This document shows positions 37,049 to 45,642 of a stretch of DNA of 64,000 nt, one piece after another (position 1 is the stretch's first letter; each line of letters starts with the position of its first letter). The notes beneath the pieces were generated by a model, which was not told the origin of the DNA, searched no databases, and worked only from the letters and a program-made list of their open reading frames with translations. Both the position numbers and the translations under genes were made by a program. Origin of the DNA: Plebeiibacterium marinum (GTDB lineage: Bacteria > Bacteroidota > Bacteroidia > Bacteroidales > Marinilabiliaceae); assembly GCF_026013615.1 (NCBI RefSeq), contig NZ_JAPDPI010000010.1, forward strand, positions 62,001 through 126,000, in the 5' to 3' direction.

Positions 37049-38269
37049 TTATTCAACCTTACTTTTACTGATATGAACCATTAAAACATCATGAACACCG
37101 ATAACAGCATTTAATGGTTTTGAGGTATCTCCCAGTTTTTTATCATTAAACAAGTCTTTAATCTTGTACGTATCTTGTTTAAAATTGATAAATCGCTGAT
37201 TCAGGTCATCACCCATTTCATGTTTCAACCAGTTAAATTCCAAATTAAAATCCGCATCATTTTTATTCACAAATGCAATAGCCCAATCGCCGTCGGCTAA
37301 AGGCTTGATCCATGTTTCAATATTAAATTCGTTGCTAAATCTAAATCCCTGAATACCCAAGCTATCCTGATTAACAGCGATTACGCCTTCATTTGTGAGC
37401 GTTTTAATGGTTTCCTGACTTGCTGTTCGAATATCATTACCCATGATTAATGGAGTGGCCAACATAGCCCACATGGCAAAATGGCTACGATTTTCTGCAT
37501 CAGAAAACTCATTGCCCACTTCCATCATATCAAAATCATTCCAATGTCCCGGACCAGCATATTTACGGATGTCTTTGCGCATATCAATAATCTTCCACAA
37601 CCCCCATGAAGACCAGGTACCGTGTCCTACTTCACAGTCCCAACAATTGATGATATCCCCGGTTACTCTCCAAAGATGCCCCATCTCTTTTCCCCATTTC
37701 CATGGTTTATTATCGCCCCATTCGCAAATACTAAATACAATTGGACGTCCTGTTTTATAAAGCGCATCTCTCATGGTATGATACGCCCCTTTGGCATTTA
37801 AATTTTCAGTATTGCACCAGTCGTATTTCAGATAATCCACTCCCCAATCGGCATAACACTGCGCATCAATATACTCATATCCTCTGCTTCCGGGGTATCC
37901 ACCACAGGTTTTACTTCCGGCACAATTGTAAATACCAAACTTTAATCCTTTTGAATGAATATAATCGCCCAATGCTTTCATCCCACTTGGGAAACGTTTG
38001 GGATCGCCATAAAGCTTTCCTTCCTCATTTCTTTCTTTGGCCATCCACCCATCATCAAGATTTAAATAGATATACCCGGCATCTCTCAATCCCAATTCAA
38101 CCATGGCATCAGCGATATCTTTAATCATATCCTCATTTATATCACAACCAAATGTATTCCAGCTGTTCCACCCCATTGGAGGGGTCATTGCCAATCCTTC
38201 ATACTTTTGACTAAAGCCGTTTAAACAAATCGCAACAAGAAATGCGATTACCATGTATTTTTTCATCAT
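37049..38269 (-). CDS. GH27 alpha-galactosidase (PUL B)
   Basis: Second alpha-galactosidase, 406 aa, paralogue of the one at 18592-19800. Signal peptide ~1-20 (ends NGFSQ) and no lipobox, so probably periplasmic. The barrel starts MTPPMGWNSWNTFGC. The nucleophile Asp is ~150 in YLKYDWCN and the acid/base Asp ~205 in WRVTGDI. A C-terminal Ig-like domain follows. It is the last gene of PUL B, 137 bp after the GPH symporter and beyond a hairpin. The start could be either of the two leading Met codons. It would remove galactose from imported galactomanno-oligosaccharides. Confidence 0.95.
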   Translation of the reverse strand: MMKKYMVIAFLVAICLNGFSQKYEGLAMTPPMGWNSWNTFGCDINEDMIKDIADAMVELGLRDAGYIYLNLDDGWMAKERNEEGKLYGDPKRFPSGMKALGDYIHSKGLKFGIYNCAGSKTCGGYPGSRGYEYIDAQCYADWGVDYLKYDWCNTENLNAKGAYHTMRDALYKTGRPIVFSICEWGDNKPWKWGKEMGHLWRVTGDIINCWDCEVGHGTWSSWGLWKIIDMRKDIRKYAGPGHWNDFDMMEVGNEFSDAENRSHFAMWAMLATPLIMGNDIRTASQETIKTLTNEGVIAVNQDSLGIQGFRFSNEFNIETWIKPLADGDWAIAFVNKNDADFNLEFNWLKHEMGDDLNQRFINFKQDTYKIKDLFNDKKLGDTSKPLNAVIGVHDVLMVHISKSKVE

Positions 38270-38329
38270 TTATGTATTTTATAGATTTATACTTTATTTG
38301 TAAATAATGCCAATCAAGGTTTGATTGTA

Positions 38330-38371
38330 CGACTCCGCTGCCTGTCCGGCAACAGACAAGCAGAGGAGTCG
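38330..38371 (-). terminator. Intercistronic hairpin between symporter and GH27
   Basis: Bases 38330-38346 and 38355-38371 pair over 17 positions with two mismatches (core CGACTCC/GGAGTCG and TGTC/GACA) around an 8-nt loop. On the plus strand a T7 run follows; on the minus strand, where the genes are read, there is no U tract. It may be a repeat inserted in the operon or a processing/stability hairpin. Confidence 0.55.
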
Positions 38372-38406
38372 AACGTTTTTTTGAAACCTGGATTCGCATA
38401 AAAATT

Positions 38407-39783
38407 TTATTTCTTCCTTCTTAGAGACAGCTCGTTGGTAATTCCGAGCATATAATTATCGGTAAGTTTATATAATAACAGCAAGGCACCTGACAATCCG
38501 GCGGTAATTCCCGGAAAAACACTTATCATCAAGCGAATACCCTCTAAGGATCTGGCTGTTTGTTCAGCATTTGCTTCAAAACCATATGTTCCCAGAATAT
38601 ATAAAGGAAGGACTCCCCCTGCCATCAGACCTAATTTCTGCGACATGGATGAAGACGAGAACAGCAGACCTGTTGCCCTGCGTCCGGTTTTCCATTCTGA
38701 ATAATCGGCAATATCGGCATACATCGACCAAACAAGAGGCAACACAATTCCGGCACTAATTCCGTTTATAAGATTCAAGACAAAAATCAAGAACACCTGT
38801 TGCGGATTCAACCAATACAATAAAACACTAAGTATGGCAGATAAAAACATGGCTATAATAAAGGTATTTTTCTTTCCAATCCGGTTTGACACCGGGATCG
38901 CCAGCAAAACACCCAACATATTGGCCACCAACCATATCGTCATGTACATACCCGACAGCTTTCCCCAGCTCACATCACCCAAAACAGGCAACGTTTGATC
39001 TTGCACAAAATACTTAAAGTAATACATTATACTGGACTCCCTGAAGGTTAAAAACACAAGCATTAAAACCCCGGCTCCAAGCATGATAAACCATTGTGCG
39101 TTTTTAGCCAGGTCTTTTAAATCACTCCACACAGAGTTGTTTTCTTTAATGGCTTTTACATGCTCCTTTGTCCATAGATAAGTCATCACAAAAAAGAAAG
39201 CCGCAACAACAGCATAGATTGTAACCATATATTGGTAGCTTTTTGCATCACTCGCCCCTGCATTTTTAAAGAATTCCAGAATAAAAGGTGCTGAAGCCGT
39301 CATGGCAATACCCCCGGAATAGGCACCTATAAACCTGAAGGAAGCTAAACTGGTACGTTCTTTTGGGTTGTCCGTCATAACTGCCATTAAGGAACCATAG
39401 GGAACATTGATTGCCGTATACACCATCATCATTAAGGTATATGTAATGTAAGCATATATCAATTTGCCCGATGGCCCAAACTCCGGAACGGAAAATGTGA
39501 GTACTCCGATTATTCCAAAAGGTATGGCTATCCATAAAAGGTAAGGACGAAACTTTCCTTTTGAGGTGTTAGTCCTGTCGGAAATAATACCCATCAACGG
39601 ATCGTTTAATCCGTCCCATAACCTTACCATGATAAACATAAATGCTACCGATTCCGGCGACAGCTCAACTATATCTGTATAGAAGAACGTCAGGTACATG
39701 GCAAATATCTTCCAGAACATGGAAGATGCAAAGTCACCAAACCCGTAACCTATTTTTTCTTTAATATGTAGTTTTCCTGACAT
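38407..39783 (-). CDS. GPH-family sugar:cation symporter (PUL B)
   Basis: Inner-membrane MFS transporter of the glycoside-pentoside-hexuronide type, 458 aa, about 12 membrane segments. Family marks: KIGYGFGDFASSMFW at the N-terminus, RLWDGLNDPLMGIISDRT (the GPH loop 2-3 signature) and GKFRPYLLW after it. It lies between the epimerase (25 bp) and GH27, matching the known Bacteroides fragilis-type mannan locus where this symporter brings mannobiose into the cytoplasm. The substrate is inferred from the adjacent epimerase and GH130. Cation use is a family property. Confidence 0.93.
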   Translation of the reverse strand: MSGKLHIKEKIGYGFGDFASSMFWKIFAMYLTFFYTDIVELSPESVAFMFIMVRLWDGLNDPLMGIISDRTNTSKGKFRPYLLWIAIPFGIIGVLTFSVPEFGPSGKLIYAYITYTLMMMVYTAINVPYGSLMAVMTDNPKERTSLASFRFIGAYSGGIAMTASAPFILEFFKNAGASDAKSYQYMVTIYAVVAAFFFVMTYLWTKEHVKAIKENNSVWSDLKDLAKNAQWFIMLGAGVLMLVFLTFRESSIMYYFKYFVQDQTLPVLGDVSWGKLSGMYMTIWLVANMLGVLLAIPVSNRIGKKNTFIIAMFLSAILSVLLYWLNPQQVFLIFVLNLINGISAGIVLPLVWSMYADIADYSEWKTGRRATGLLFSSSSMSQKLGLMAGGVLPLYILGTYGFEANAEQTARSLEGIRLMISVFPGITAGLSGALLLLYKLTDNYMLGITNELSLRRKK

Positions 39784-39808
39784 AGTATTTGATTTATAAA
39801 GACACTAT

Positions 39809-41041
39809 TCAATTATTTAATTTCCCTATGCGCACAATAAATTCCATCAAAGCCCTGCAATTGTGATAAGGACATTTCCAAAAGCCTACTTTATCTTCTT
39901 CAATATGCGGAACCCCTTTTTCGTTTACACTCCAGTACCATTCCCCGTTCACTTTATCAACCAGCTTATTTTTAATAAATTTCCATAGCTTTTCAATCGC
40001 AAACAAATAATCTTTATTTCCTGAAATTTCCCAGGCATCAAACAGACCTACCATGGCTTCTGCCTGTGGCCACCAATGCTTATCTGTATCTAAATGATCA
40101 CCATCCTTTTCATTAAATAAAGAACCATCTTTATCTACCCCTTCTTCCAAAGTAATATAGACAAGGTTTAATGCTGTTTGCTGTACACTTCTTATTATTT
40201 TTTCATCGCCTGTTACTTCTGCTGCCTCATGCATCAGCCAGGCACCTTCAATATCATGTCCAAATGAAATAGCTTTAGACTTTTGAGACCAGTCCATATC
40301 AAAAAACAAATTAAAATGGCCGGTCTTTTTATCAATAATTTTATCCTGAAATATCTTAATAAGTGATATGATACTTTGCTTTAACTGCAGATCTGGCCAA
40401 ATACGGTACAAATTTGCATAGGGCTCAAGAATATGTAAATGGGTGTTCATCGATTTGGGCAAGTTGGCATCTTTATCGCTAAGTCGCATATCTTCAAGTT
40501 TTGACCAGTCCCTTTTTAAGGCTTCGATATAACCACCATGTTCCTTGTCCCAATATTTATTCTCGATAATATAATATAACTGCCGGGCATATTCCAATGC
40601 CTGGGCATTACCTGTTGCCCTGTTGTATTCGGCCAGGGCATATATCCCAAATCCCTGTGCATAAGTCTGTTTCCTGTCACTCGCTACATTTCCCTTATAA
40701 TCTAAAGCCCATACAAAACCTCCATCTTTCTTGTCCCAAAACTGATTTATCAGATAATGAAAAGCCAAATCGGCTATATCCTTATAATTTTCTTGTTTGG
40801 TTATTCGATAAGCAGCCGCAAAAGTCCACAAAATACGTGCATTCAACACAACACCTTTTATTGCCTTGGGATATTTATTTCCAAAATGATCAATTCTACC
40901 AATAAACCCTCCATGAACATGATCTATCGCAACACTACTCCAATAATTCAAAAGTCGCGTTAGTTCAGCCTTCATTTCCTCGCTCAAGGCCAACATATCC
41001 GACTTGATTATTTCGTCTTTTAATTCTATTATTTTGCTCAT
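39809..41041 (-). CDS. AGE-family mannobiose (cellobiose) 2-epimerase
   Basis: Converts beta-1,4-mannobiose to 4-O-beta-mannosyl-glucose in the cytoplasm (no signal peptide). It is an (alpha/alpha)6 barrel of 410 aa, the usual length. Conserved motifs include HGGFIGRID (~42), NARILWTFAAAYR (~68), FGHDIEGAWL (~242) and HWWPQAEAMVGLFDAW (~310), with a late CPYHNCRALME; these contain the catalytic and substrate-binding His residues of the family. Sitting between GH130 and the symporter, it completes the known epimerase-phosphorylase mannan pathway. Cellobiose as substrate cannot be excluded from sequence alone, but context favours mannobiose. Confidence 0.93.
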   Translation of the reverse strand: MSKIIELKDEIIKSDMLALSEEMKAELTRLLNYWSSVAIDHVHGGFIGRIDHFGNKYPKAIKGVVLNARILWTFAAAYRITKQENYKDIADLAFHYLINQFWDKKDGGFVWALDYKGNVASDRKQTYAQGFGIYALAEYNRATGNAQALEYARQLYYIIENKYWDKEHGGYIEALKRDWSKLEDMRLSDKDANLPKSMNTHLHILEPYANLYRIWPDLQLKQSIISLIKIFQDKIIDKKTGHFNLFFDMDWSQKSKAISFGHDIEGAWLMHEAAEVTGDEKIIRSVQQTALNLVYITLEEGVDKDGSLFNEKDGDHLDTDKHWWPQAEAMVGLFDAWEISGNKDYLFAIEKLWKFIKNKLVDKVNGEWYWSVNEKGVPHIEEDKVGFWKCPYHNCRALMEFIVRIGKLNN

Positions 41042-41073
41042 GCCATCCTACTTATTACTTTAAATTTGCAATA

Positions 41074-41118
41074 GCACCAGGTACACATCATAATCCCAGA
41101 AAAAAGCATACCCGGTGC
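41074..41118 (-). repeat. Intercistronic inverted repeat between GH130 and epimerase
   Basis: GCACCAGGTA (41074-41083) and TACCCGGTGC (41109-41118) pair with one mismatch around a 25-nt loop, 20 bp before the GH130 stop side of the 97-bp gap. No U tract. It may be an mRNA processing or stability element. Confidence 0.4.
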
Positions 41119-41138
41119 CTGCCCTATAATAAAGAACT

Positions 41139-42341
41139 CTAAATCATTTTTATGAATTCGTTATTCTTATCAATTAGTTCATTAATGGTTTCCACAGAAA
41201 GGTGCGAATGCAATTTATCCTGAGGAGAATTGATACAGTAATCAACCAATTGTTCTACTGTTGATGTAGCTACATGCATTCTTGTATCAGAAGATGCATA
41301 ATAGATATACACTTTCCTCTGCCCATCAGGCAGACAGGCATCATCATCTGTTATCCAGCCATTGGCAAATACAACATTGGATACATCACCCACTCTTTCC
41401 TCTTTTAAAGGAGCTATAAAATGCCCATGTGGTTTATGCGTTACAATCCACGGTTTTTCTAAATCTGTCATAAACAGGTACAGAGTATATCTTAAACCTG
41501 CTGCTGTATTACGCACCCCATGAGCCAGTTGCAACCATCCATGTTCCGTTTTAATGGGAGCAGGCCCTAAACCATTTTTTACTTCATAAATAGTGTGATA
41601 AGTCTTTGCATCAACAATTACCTCCTCTTTTACTTCCGGGTTTTCAATAGTTTCAGATAATCCAAAACCAACACCCCCTCCTTTACCTGTATCAATAAAT
41701 CCATCTTGAGGACGGGTATAGAAAGCATATTTACCTTCAATCAAATGGGGAAACAATACTACGTTACGCTGCTGCCCGCTGGTAGAAATTAAGTCAGGAA
41801 GTCTTTCCCACTCCACCAAATCTTTTGTCCTGGCAATTCCTGCTGCAGCAACTGCGCTGGAAGTATCGCCTTCCGGAGCATTAGGATCTTTGCGCTCAGT
41901 ACAAAATACGCCATAGATATAACCATCATCATGCTGCGTTAAACGCATATCGTACACATTGATATCCGGGTTTTCGGTTTGGGGCAAGGTGATCGGGCGA
42001 TCCCAGAATTTAAAGTTATCGATTCCGTTAGGACTTTCTGCTACAGCAAAAAATGATTTACGGTCGTTCCCCTCTACACGAACAACCAACAGGTATTTAC
42101 CATTTATTTTAATAGCTCCGGAATTCAAAGTTGCATTAAAACCTATGCGCTCCATTAAAAAAGGATTGGTTTCTTTGTTTAAATCATACCGCCAATGCAA
42201 GGGAATATGGTCCCTTGTTATAATCGGATTTTTAAAGCGCGCATAAACCCCGTTCACACTAAATTCCTCTTCATTCTTCTTCTCAATTAAGGTTTTATGC
42301 TCTGCCTTAATTCTTTTCAACCTATCTTCAAACAATTGCAT
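41139..42341 (-). CDS. GH130 4-O-beta-D-mannosyl-D-glucose phosphorylase
   Basis: Cytoplasmic phosphorylase that splits mannosyl-glucose to alpha-mannose-1-phosphate and glucose. No signal peptide; five-bladed propeller of 400 aa, the length of subfamily GH130_1. Signature stretches: ARFKNPIITRDHIPLHWRYD (~34), GFNATLNSGAI (~68), the catalytic-Asp region NVYDMRLTQHDDGYIYGVF (~128), FPHLIEGKYAFYTRPQDG and a C-terminal ASSDTRMHVATSTVEQL. The 36-bp gap to the GH26 upstream and the epimerase downstream match the characterised Bacteroides fragilis mannan operon. GH130_1 specificity is inferred from these motifs and from the epimerase next door. Confidence 0.94.
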   Translation of the reverse strand: MQLFEDRLKRIKAEHKTLIEKKNEEEFSVNGVYARFKNPIITRDHIPLHWRYDLNKETNPFLMERIGFNATLNSGAIKINGKYLLVVRVEGNDRKSFFAVAESPNGIDNFKFWDRPITLPQTENPDINVYDMRLTQHDDGYIYGVFCTERKDPNAPEGDTSSAVAAAGIARTKDLVEWERLPDLISTSGQQRNVVLFPHLIEGKYAFYTRPQDGFIDTGKGGGVGFGLSETIENPEVKEEVIVDAKTYHTIYEVKNGLGPAPIKTEHGWLQLAHGVRNTAAGLRYTLYLFMTDLEKPWIVTHKPHGHFIAPLKEERVGDVSNVVFANGWITDDDACLPDGQRKVYIYYASSDTRMHVATSTVEQLVDYCINSPQDKLHSHLSVETINELIDKNNEFIKMI

Positions 42342-42377
42342 TTTTATTATCTTTTTATAAATAACACCCTTAAAAAT

Positions 42378-43490
42378 CTACTTTTCACCTAACCCTTTAT
42401 AATCTTTCAGCAACAAAATATTTTTCCCTGCACAAAATGCTTTGGCATCCTCCTCTGCAGGATGGCCGGGATAAGGAAAAAAGAAATGTACTTTAGGATC
42501 GTTGCGCCAAACCATGGCATAACTAAGCTCCCTGCTGATGATTGAATCGTTTAATACTTTGCCCAGCTTTTGTGTAAACCATACCGAATCGGTAACATTG
42601 TCAAGACCGGTTTCGGTTAATGCTGCCAGTTTATTCTTTACATTTGCTAAATGAATAATGGTATGTAACTTATCGATTACCACTGTTTCTCCATTCTCCA
42701 TTTTAAAATCATGATAGTTGTCCAAACCAAGAATATCAACAACATCATCACCCGGATACCAGGTAAGGTATTCATCCTCACCGCTAAAATTTCTATCGGG
42801 AGAGTAGGCAACTGCCATGTTCGACAATCCTTTTATATCCCTTAAATATTCAATAGTAAAACGGAATAATTTCTTAAACTCATCTGAAGAACAAGCTTTG
42901 CTTCCCCACCAGAACCAATCGCCATCCATCTCGTGCCAGGGGCGAAAAATAAACGGAATCGCATTTCCTTTTTCATCTTTTAAAGAAGTAAAGAAGTTTG
43001 CTACTATATCCAGCTGCTTTTTAAAAGCTTCATGATATGCACCTCCCGGTAAAATGTGTTTTACTACTACAGAATCACCATTCCATGCACTCACGGTGTC
43101 AATCACGGAATAAGGATGCCAGCTAAAAGTATTCACACCTCCTTTATCATGTCCCCAGATGGCCAACCTCTTGATTGCAGAAAAAGGCACGCTATCTAAA
43201 TTATGGGTATGATTAAATTCAATACCTCCAAGTTCCCAACCAAATAAGGCGGGGTAATCACCGGTAACCCTATTCACATCTGATTCACCATCGATATAAC
43301 TCCATTGCATACCATAGGCCAAATCATCCTGATGACCAAAAAGAATACCTTCTCCCTTTATTGATTTTAGTGTTTCAATAATTGGGTTTTCTTTACTTAC
43401 AACACCTTTCTTTACAGTAGTCTGGCAAGAGAAAAATGACATTGTTGATACCAGCAAACCGTAGGTTATATTTTTAAATTTCATTTTCAA
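42378..43490 (-). CDS. GH26 lipoprotein, mannobiohydrolase-like (PUL B)
   Basis: Paralogue of the GH26 at 17130-18239 with almost the same length (370 aa) and matching motifs throughout. Lipobox Cys ~22 (SFFSCQTT). The acid/base Glu is ~187 in FRPWHEMDGDWFWWG and the nucleophile Glu ~293 in ALTETGLDN. It lies 20 bp after the PKD-GH26 gene and 36 bp before GH130. Release of mannobiose, exactly what the next enzymes use, is inferred from similarity to exo-acting GH26 enzymes and from this gene order. Periplasm-facing attachment is plausible. Confidence 0.94.
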   Translation of the reverse strand: MKMKFKNITYGLLVSTMSFFSCQTTVKKGVVSKENPIIETLKSIKGEGILFGHQDDLAYGMQWSYIDGESDVNRVTGDYPALFGWELGGIEFNHTHNLDSVPFSAIKRLAIWGHDKGGVNTFSWHPYSVIDTVSAWNGDSVVVKHILPGGAYHEAFKKQLDIVANFFTSLKDEKGNAIPFIFRPWHEMDGDWFWWGSKACSSDEFKKLFRFTIEYLRDIKGLSNMAVAYSPDRNFSGEDEYLTWYPGDDVVDILGLDNYHDFKMENGETVVIDKLHTIIHLANVKNKLAALTETGLDNVTDSVWFTQKLGKVLNDSIISRELSYAMVWRNDPKVHFFFPYPGHPAEEDAKAFCAGKNILLLKDYKGLGEK

Positions 43491-43510
43491 TATTTTAAAT
43501 TACTGTTGTT

Positions 43511-45451
43511 TTAATCATAGATATTCAGTTCCTTAACATCTTCCTGAAACAGGGTTAGCTGATCATTCTTAAATAAAATGAATTCATCTTTTGCATTTTG
43601 AGGACTATCGCTATTAGGTATATACAGATCGCTTTGTGAGCTTGTCCATGGGGCATTAAACCATGCCAAAACCCATGCAATTCGGATGTCGTCAGAACCT
43701 TCTTTTATGGCATCTAAAACATTATCGTTCCAAAACTCCGGCTTGGTATTGATGTAATCATTACGATATCCGGTTTCGGCCAGAACAGCTATTTTGTTAT
43801 GCTCTAAAGCAAATGAAGAAAGATCTACAAGTGAACTTTTCAATGTAGCTTTTGTGGGTTCATAAATATCAACTCCCACTATATCTACATAAGCATCACC
43901 CGGATAGTAACTTTCATCTAAAGGATAATTGGGCGACCATGCAAACAACACCAAATCAGATTTTTCTTTGATGTAATCAACAGCCAACTGATAAAAATTT
44001 ATGTATAAATCACTGCTATGGTAGGTGGCTTCACTTCCCCACCAAAACCAGCCTCCACCCATTTCATGGTAAAGTCGCCAAACAACAGGAAACCCAAGAT
44101 CATTATTTATGATATCAATAATGGCATCCAACTCTTCATAAAACCAGATACGTGCCCCGTTATTGTTGTTTACGATATCGTACAGCAAAGTTTTATCTGT
44201 TTCCCATGTAATTTCGCTCATATATATCTTATTATCGGTACGGCTTTGCTGATGAAAATCAAAAGTCACCACTGCCCCATTTTGATAAGCCTCCTTCGCT
44301 TCATCAATATGTAATTGCTTTTCCGTGTCAGACTTGTAGAGCATATAATGAGGATCGATACCATAAACTCCTGGATGATCACCGGTGACATCCTTACAAT
44401 CAGAAGTAGTTAAATCGTAACTGAGTGCGTTTAATTTAAACGACAGGGGAAATTCCTGACCGAAGATAAATTGGTCACTATTGGCAATATTCCCCAGGTT
44501 GCTTAGCAAATTTTTAGTTTCCTGAGTTGCATTTTCATCAATGGGCACATAACTGCCCGACATAAGCACATTTATTACAACCTCGTCACTGGCCGTTGCT
44601 CCTGCTGCATCTGTTACCGTAAGGGTAATTGTATATTCACCTTCAGACAAAGCAACCTCTGCTGTTTTTATTGTTGCTAGTGTTTCGCTTCCATTATTCC
44701 ACTCGTAAGCAGCTATTTCTCCTTCCACATCCGAAGACCCGGTAGCATCTAAGCTTACCAAAGCACTTGAACTTCCCTGGGGGATATAATACGTTTTATC
44801 TTCCCCTGCATCGGCTACCGGCAATACGTTATCTGCTTCTGTTATAGTAACCGTGTAGCTTTTTTCTTTGTTGGCCGATTGTAATTTATATGATAATGGA
44901 TTTGTAAAATCATTGGTTGTTTCTTCCGACACCTGCTTAACATCACCTATAAACAGTTCTGATTCTTCAGATACCGTAAACTTTGCAGTTAATACAGATA
45001 AATCACTACCATATAAAACCGTTGCCGTAATATTGTTTTCGTCAATAGAAAAAATAGTATTGGGTAATTCAACAATACTGTAGCTTTTAATAACTATATC
45101 TGTGTAAATGATTACTGTATATTCATTTGTAGTTCCATCTTCCGCTACTATACGATACACTACTTCATCCGAGAAATCCTTTTTTGTATAACCCGAACCT
45201 TGTACTTGCATGCCTACATATGCTTTAGCCCCCTGTGATATAGTAAAAACAGCCGTTAAACTACTCAGACTTGTACCATCCAGCACTGTTGCTTCTATCT
45301 TATTTTCGGCAGTTATTGCAAATTCAATATCAGGTAGTTCCTCTATAGCAAACTCCTCTATAATGGCCAGGCTACTTTTTGCTTCTTCTTTTTTGCATGA
45401 AAAAGAAAAAAACAACAGAACGATAACCATTACACACCCAAAATATCTCAT
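43511..45451 (-). CDS. GH26 endo-mannanase lipoprotein with two beta-sandwich and one PKD domain
   Basis: I start at the ATG at 45451, not the further Met at 45520, because only this gives a clean lipoprotein signal with lipobox Cys ~19 (FFSFSCKKE). Order (646 aa): two related ~90-residue DUF5018/cadherin-like sandwiches (~27-118 and ~120-205; both with IEATVLDGTSLSSLTAVF- or ITATVLYGSDLSVLTAKF-like cores), a PKD domain (~212-296, PVADAGEDKTYYIPQGSSS) and a GH26 barrel (~305-646). The acid/base Glu is ~463 in WRLYHEMGGGWFWWG and the nucleophile Glu ~559 in VLAETGYRND. The long Ig-like stalk fits a cell-surface endo-mannanase. It follows the SGBP after a hairpin. Confidence 0.9.
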   Translation of the reverse strand: MRYFGCVMVIVLLFFSFSCKKEEAKSSLAIIEEFAIEELPDIEFAITAENKIEATVLDGTSLSSLTAVFTISQGAKAYVGMQVQGSGYTKKDFSDEVVYRIVAEDGTTNEYTVIIYTDIVIKSYSIVELPNTIFSIDENNITATVLYGSDLSVLTAKFTVSEESELFIGDVKQVSEETTNDFTNPLSYKLQSANKEKSYTVTITEADNVLPVADAGEDKTYYIPQGSSSALVSLDATGSSDVEGEIAAYEWNNGSETLATIKTAEVALSEGEYTITLTVTDAAGATASDEVVINVLMSGSYVPIDENATQETKNLLSNLGNIANSDQFIFGQEFPLSFKLNALSYDLTTSDCKDVTGDHPGVYGIDPHYMLYKSDTEKQLHIDEAKEAYQNGAVVTFDFHQQSRTDNKIYMSEITWETDKTLLYDIVNNNNGARIWFYEELDAIIDIINNDLGFPVVWRLYHEMGGGWFWWGSEATYHSSDLYINFYQLAVDYIKEKSDLVLFAWSPNYPLDESYYPGDAYVDIVGVDIYEPTKATLKSSLVDLSSFALEHNKIAVLAETGYRNDYINTKPEFWNDNVLDAIKEGSDDIRIAWVLAWFNAPWTSSQSDLYIPNSDSPQNAKDEFILFKNDQLTLFQEDVKELNIYD

Positions 45452-45588
45452 ACAATTATTTTTTTTGATTATATGTTCATTTATCGAACAGAAAGGAAAT
45501 AACAAGATAGATGCACCCAATTGTGAGTCAACTCCTATTATAATATCAGTTATCTGTTTCTTGCCAGAATATGATTAAACTTTCTAAA

Positions 45589-45615
45589 ACCTAACAGGCA
45601 CCAGGCCTGTTAGGT
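45589..45615 (-). terminator. Hairpin between SGBP and enzyme genes of PUL B
   Basis: ACCTAACAGGC (45589-45599) and GCCTGTTAGGT (45605-45615) form a perfect 11-bp stem with a 5-nt loop, 28 bp past the SGBP stop. On the minus strand TTTAGAAAGTTTAATC follows, weakly U-rich. Its place mirrors the hairpin at 21432-21464 in PUL A. Confidence 0.65.
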
Positions 45616-45642
45616 ATAATAATTCTCCAAGTATAATTTTAA

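Noticed and set aside
45452-45520. Upstream Met as start of the PKD-GH26 gene
   Set aside because: It would place a 23-residue tail before a perfect lipoprotein signal; ATG 45451 is preferred.
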